From the NCBI GenBank assembly GCA_013361525.1, contig JABFXY010000101.1, positions 60,161 through 124,160 on the forward strand: a DNA stretch of 64,000 nucleotides, in the 5' to 3' direction. Origin of the DNA: Polyangiaceae bacterium. Lineage in GTDB: Bacteria > Myxococcota_A > Polyangia > Polyangiales > Polyangiaceae. Every line of letters begins with the position of its first letter. Positions within the stretch are counted from its first letter, which is position 1. Shown piece after piece: positions 60,453 through 64,000 of this stretch. The notes beneath the pieces are model-generated. The model saw only the letters and a list, made by a program, of their open reading frames with translations, was not told the origin of the DNA and searched no databases. The position numbers and the translations under genes are program-made.

Positions 60453-61277
60453 TCAGCGCATGGGGCAGCGAGCTTTACCAGCGATCGGCTCCGAGCGTTT
60501 TGGTGGATCCGGTGCACGCCGCGTGACGCCCGCCGCGAGATCGACGAGCTCCGTTTGTCCGTCGCGGGCGAGCCAGAGGTACACGTCGCCGTCGACGACG
60601 AAGGCGCCGATTACGTCGGTGAACGCGCTCGTACCCACGTAGCGACCGCCGACGACGAAGCGTGCCTCCTTGTCGCCGTGGACCTCGACCAATGGATCGA
60701 GCGCCTCGAACGAGATGCAGGAGACGAGCTCGCGCGAGGGGCTCGGGATCGGATACTTCCAGGTCACGCTGGAAGCGCCCTGGACGCCGAAGAAGCTCGG
60801 AGGTGGAGGAGCGCCCAGGTCCGAGACGAGCAGCATCTGGAGCCATTGGTCCGGCGCGCCCTTATCGGCTGGAAGCAACATGGCATACGTCCCCGTGACG
60901 GTGACGTCTTGGACCTTCCCGGGTGAGACTACCTTCACGTCGCGCGGCGCGACGGGGCCGACCGGGCCTTCTTCGATGCCGATCCCGTGTGCAATCGTAC
61001 GCGGCGCGTGGCTCGAGGGAACCGAAGCCGGACCTTCGATGAGCGCCGAACGACCGCCGAGGCTGAGTCCTTCTTGGACGGAGCGCGCCGTTGCCTGGGG
61101 AGCCGCGGACATCGGGGCGGGAGGCGAATGGCTGGTGACGACGCTCGGCGCGGGAGGCTCCGAGGTGTTGGTCGAGACCGCTCGGCTCCCGGCGCTCTGC
61201 TCACTCGGCGCGTGTGAGGTGCAGGCACCGAGACCAACGGTAAAGAGCGAGACGGCTGCGAAGGTGTGGAGTTGCAT
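60453..61277 (-). CDS. Hypothetical lipoprotein
   Basis: The protein has 274 residues. The signal peptide MQLHTFAAVSLFTVGLGAC has lipobox LGAC. A Ser/Thr/Pro/Ala-rich linker of about 75 residues leads to a about 180-residue domain with no recognised family (RTIAHGIGIEEGPVGPVAPR; WKYPIPSPSRELVSCISFEAL; FVVGGRYVGTSAFTDVIGAF). It is divergent from the STAND regulator across 127 bp, suggesting that regulator may control it. Confidence 0.65.
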   Translation of the reverse strand: MQLHTFAAVSLFTVGLGACTSHAPSEQSAGSRAVSTNTSEPPAPSVVTSHSPPAPMSAAPQATARSVQEGLSLGGRSALIEGPASVPSSHAPRTIAHGIGIEEGPVGPVAPRDVKVVSPGKVQDVTVTGTYAMLLPADKGAPDQWLQMLLVSDLGAPPPPSFFGVQGASSVTWKYPIPSPSRELVSCISFEALDPLVEVHGDKEARFVVGGRYVGTSAFTDVIGAFVVDGDVYLWLARDGQTELVDLAAGVTRRAPDPPKRSEPIAGKARCPMR

Positions 61278-61404
61278 CGACGCGAGCGAAAGCTATGCAG
61301 CACCAACACCGGCGCGACTTAATGCGCGCTTAAACCGCAGTTACGGCCCGGTTTCTCCTTCGTTGATCGGTGGCCGGTTTGCCCGCGATACTGACGGCTC
61401 CGTG

Positions 61405-63972
61405 ATGGTGGGTGGGCTCATTGGCCGGTCGACGGACCTCGTGACGCTCGAGGCGATGCTCGACGGCGGAGCGAGGATGGTGTCGGTCATTGGGCCGCCG
61501 GGCATCGGCAAGACTGCCCTCGCGGCGTCGTTTCTGGAGACGCGCCGAGCAACGTCGTCCGCGGCTTGGTTTTGCGATCTCACCGAGGCCGAGACAGAAG
61601 ACGCGATGGTCGCCGCCGTCGTCGCGGTGATCGATCCGCCGCCGTCCTCTCACCGCGACGACGGTCGCGTGGCGAGCAACGTCGGAGAGCGGCTTGCCTC
61701 CGTCGGGCCGGCCCTCCTCGTCCTGGACAATTTCGAGCAGCTCAAGAGCGCCGCATCCGCCACCGTCTCGATGTGGCTCTCACGCGCGCCGGAGCTCGTC
61801 ATTGTGATTACCTCGCGCGAGCTCCTGCATCTTCCGGGCGAACGCGCGCTCGAGCTCGAGCCCCTCGCGGTGCCGGGCGAAGGCTCCGTGTCGTCGGACG
61901 CCGTCGATCTGTTCCTCCGGACGGTGCGCTCGACCGCTCCCGCCTTCGCGCCGACGGCAGAAGAAGCCGAGGTCGTCGCCGAGATCACGCGCCGCCTGGA
62001 CGGGATCCCACTCGCTATCGAGCTCGCCGCGTCGCGCTGCAGGGTGTTTGGTCCCGCGGCGTTGCTCGCCCGCCTCGACGAAAGCTTCGCCGTGCTCGGT
62101 CGGACCGGTGCCCGGCGCGATCGCGAGCGCACCTTGATGGGCGCGATTGCCTGGTCGTGGGCGTTGCTCGAGCCCGTCGAGCGCGAAGCTCTCTCTCAGT
62201 GTGCTCTCTTTCGCGGCGGTTTCGATGTCGGCGCAGCCGAAGCCATCCTCGATCTCGAGGGCCCGGGCGCGAGCGTCATCGACGCGCTGCACGCTCTTCG
62301 CGACAAGTCGCTCCTCGTCGGGCGTCGCAGCGAAAGAGGTGAATTGCGGCTCGGCCTCTACCTGAGCATCCGCGCGTTCGCCGAAGAACGCCTCCAAAAA
62401 TCCGGTCGCTGGAGCTACCTCGCCGCGCGCCACGCTCGACACTACGCGCGCGCCCGAGCCGGGGTGTTCGACCATGAAAACGTGCTCGTCGCAGCCGAGC
62501 GGGCGGTCGCTGCGCCCGCCGACGACGCGAATTGGGTGGACGCAGCGGACATCGCGTTCGGAGCGCTCGGGTCCCTCGCGCGTGCGATCGGGCACGGCCC
62601 CGGCGCAGAGCGCGGCGCACGTCGCGGCTCTCCGCGAGCGATCGTGGCGCTTCTCGATAGAGCGATCGCGCGAGCCGAGTCGTCCTCCTTGGCGCTCCGT
62701 GCGGAGGCGCTTCGAGCGCGTGCGCGGCTCAAGATGCACCTCGGCGCCACGCGAGAAGCGCTCGACGATTGCAGAGCGGCCGTGGAGCACGCTTCCGCTG
62801 CCGGCGACGCGGCGGTGTTGGCGCAGACGACGACCGAGCTCGGCAACGCCTTCGCGTATCTCGCCGTTTTCGATGAAGCGCGGACGGCCTTCGAAGCGGC
62901 TCGGAAGCTCCATCACGAGCGTGGCGACCGAACCGCCGAGGCTTGGGCCATGGTGCGCGCGTCCCATTGCGACATCGAGCTCGCGAGGTGGAGTGAAGCC
63001 CGCGCCACGCTCTTGCGCGCTCGCGCACTGTTCGAGGCGGAGGGTGCGCCGCCGGTCCTGGCGCTCGACTTCTTCGAGGGCGTGATCGACCACGACGAGG
63101 CTGCGCTCGACCGCGCGCTCGCGCGCTACGAGGCGAGCCTGAAACATGCGCAAACGCGCGGCGATCGCCTCTACGAGGGCGCGACGCTCATCACGATTGG
63201 GATCGTTCGCCAAGAGCAGAGGCGACACACCGAAGCGCTTGAGCTCCTCGAGCGCGGGGTATCGCTGGTCCGAGATCTGGACCACCGTTTTCTGGTGCTC
63301 GGCGTCGGCCATCTAGGCGGGTGCCTGGCCGCGGTGGGCCGCCTGAACGATGCAGCCGCCGCATTCGAGCGGAGCGAGGGCTTGTTTCCCGCCATGGATG
63401 TCGAAGGTCTGCAGCACGCGGTGCTCCTCCAGCGCGGGCTGTACGAGGTGGCGCTCGCCGAACGAGCGAGGGCCGATCATGATCAGGACCGCGCAAGCAC
63501 CCTCGTTCGGGCGGCGACGGCCCGTGTCGATCGAGTGCGTCGCGCGGCGCCGGGAGAGGTCGCGCTCGCCGATCGCTCCGTCGACGTCCGCATCTATCTG
63601 CGCATGCTCGTCGATGCGCTCGCTGCGCGTGACGAGCCCACCGAAGGACGAACGCAACTGCTCGTCCAAGCGGACGGTCAGTGGTTCCAGCTCGCCGGCT
63701 CCGAGCGTGTGTCCTGCAAAGGGCGCCTAGCGATTCGAAACCTCCTCGTCACGCTCACGAGACGTCGCCTCGACGCCCCCGGCGAACCGGTGCCGCGTTC
63801 GGTGCTGCTGGCGTCTGGATGGCCGGGGGAAAAGCTGGTCGGCGGGTCCGGACGCAACCGTTTGAACGTGGCGCTCTCGAGCCTCCGCAGCCTCGGGCTC
63901 CGCGCCGCGCTGGTCGTGGTGGACGAAGGCTACCTGCTGGATCCGGAGGTCGAGGTCCGCCTGGTCGGGTAA
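61405..63972 (+). CDS. STAND-type ATPase regulator with TPR repeats and C-terminal winged helix
   Basis: From the ATG at 61405 (GTG at 61402 is an alternative) the protein has 855 residues; the frame is open further upstream to 60670 but that stretch overlaps the divergent lipoprotein gene. Residues about 20-330: NB-ARC/AAA-like ATPase, with VIGPPGIGKTALAASFL (Walker A), ALLVLDNFE (Walker B) and ITSRELLHL, LDGIPLAIELAASR. Residues about 420-750: tetratricopeptide-like helices (RAEALRARARLKMHLGATREAL). The last about 100 residues form an OmpR/BTAD-like winged helix (GRNRLNVALSSLRSLGL, GYLLDP). A signal-responsive transcription activator is likely. Confidence 0.82.
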   Translation: MVGGLIGRSTDLVTLEAMLDGGARMVSVIGPPGIGKTALAASFLETRRATSSAAWFCDLTEAETEDAMVAAVVAVIDPPPSSHRDDGRVASNVGERLASVGPALLVLDNFEQLKSAASATVSMWLSRAPELVIVITSRELLHLPGERALELEPLAVPGEGSVSSDAVDLFLRTVRSTAPAFAPTAEEAEVVAEITRRLDGIPLAIELAASRCRVFGPAALLARLDESFAVLGRTGARRDRERTLMGAIAWSWALLEPVEREALSQCALFRGGFDVGAAEAILDLEGPGASVIDALHALRDKSLLVGRRSERGELRLGLYLSIRAFAEERLQKSGRWSYLAARHARHYARARAGVFDHENVLVAAERAVAAPADDANWVDAADIAFGALGSLARAIGHGPGAERGARRGSPRAIVALLDRAIARAESSSLALRAEALRARARLKMHLGATREALDDCRAAVEHASAAGDAAVLAQTTTELGNAFAYLAVFDEARTAFEAARKLHHERGDRTAEAWAMVRASHCDIELARWSEARATLLRARALFEAEGAPPVLALDFFEGVIDHDEAALDRALARYEASLKHAQTRGDRLYEGATLITIGIVRQEQRRHTEALELLERGVSLVRDLDHRFLVLGVGHLGGCLAAVGRLNDAAAAFERSEGLFPAMDVEGLQHAVLLQRGLYEVALAERARADHDQDRASTLVRAATARVDRVRRAAPGEVALADRSVDVRIYLRMLVDALAARDEPTEGRTQLLVQADGQWFQLAGSERVSCKGRLAIRNLLVTLTRRRLDAPGEPVPRSVLLASGWPGEKLVGGSGRNRLNVALSSLRSLGLRAALVVVDEGYLLDPEVEVRLVG

Positions 63973-64000
63973 TCGGCGATGAAAAGCGACCACCTACATC
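63973..64000. other. Right end of the window
   Basis: 28 bases after the STAND regulator stop; nothing identifiable. Confidence 0.5.

Overview
The window reads as chromosomal DNA of a high-GC, predatory/soil-type deltaproteobacterial lineage, most likely a myxobacterium of the Polyangiales/Sorangiineae kind (inference). The signs are: very GC-rich codon use; many secreted lipoproteins with a Gly/Ser-rich spacer after the lipobox cysteine; two eukaryotic-type Ser/Thr kinases; an RCC1-repeat lipoprotein; a large receiver/PATAN regulator; several ECF sigma factors and TetR regulators; and long intergenic repeats. The window covers the chromosomal origin neighbourhood. dnaN, recF and gyrB lie together on the + strand at 41.8-46.7 kb, two parS-type palindromes lie at 37.87 and 37.90 kb, and the roughly 480-bp gene-free stretch before dnaN is the best oriC candidate. 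dnaA, parA and parB are not in the window. No tRNA, rRNA, CRISPR array, transposase or prophage gene is visible.

Layout. 0-1 kb: the start of a leftward gene, then about 950 bp of repeat-rich non-coding DNA. 1-4 kb: a leftward pair (FAD-dependent desaturase-like enzyme, Kef/YbaL antiporter). 4.2-7.7 kb: a haem-motif lipoprotein, then a TetR-SDR operon with a palindromic operator. 7.8-11.9 kb: uvrA overlapping a glutathione S-transferase gene, then a Fur-family regulator. 11.9-18.1 kb: an acetyltransferase, an RCC1 lipoprotein divergent from an unknown lipoprotein, an esterase, and an ECF sigma/zinc anti-sigma pair. 18.1-28 kb (leftward): a sulfatase-like lipoprotein, a 1,205-residue phosphorelay regulator, a PQQ-type sugar dehydrogenase, an isopropylmalate/isocitrate-type dehydrogenase and alanine dehydrogenase. 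28.1-31.3 kb (leftward): a TetR regulator with a di-iron ferritin-like protein, and dapF with a YggU-family gene. 31.4-34.1 kb: aroC overlapping an aroK-aroB fusion. 34.3-37.85 kb: two convergent envelope genes, then a tightly overlapping zapA-bioF-bioD operon that ends at the parS sites.

37.9-39.4 kb carries no supportable gene. 39.4-41.35 kb (leftward) is a kinase gene overlapping an ABC ATPase gene. From dnaN rightward every gene to 56 kb is on the + strand: dnaN-recF-gyrB, a HEAT-repeat lipoprotein, clpB, an unknown cytosolic protein, a multicopper oxidase, a membrane Ser/Thr kinase overlapping a lipoprotein gene, and two small secreted proteins behind a promoter whose -35/-10 spacer is a perfect palindrome. 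56-58 kb is a compact ECF sigma locus: a SnoaL-fused sigma factor divergent from an AhpD-like carboxymuconolactone decarboxylase and a SnoaL-like protein, with matching bipartite elements on both strands. 58-64 kb holds a beta-helix lipoprotein, an unknown lipoprotein and a STAND/TPR transcription regulator.

The clearest non-standard signals are: a hairpin element present in four copies, one of which is translated as the start of a lipoprotein; the parS/gene-free zone; the operator-in-spacer promoter; the face-to-face ECF promoters; and the gyrB leader (short leader ORF, alternating pyrimidine-purine tract, palindrome). I did not find a clear new defence or mobile system. Coordinates and motifs were read by eye, so identities and spacings should be recomputed.
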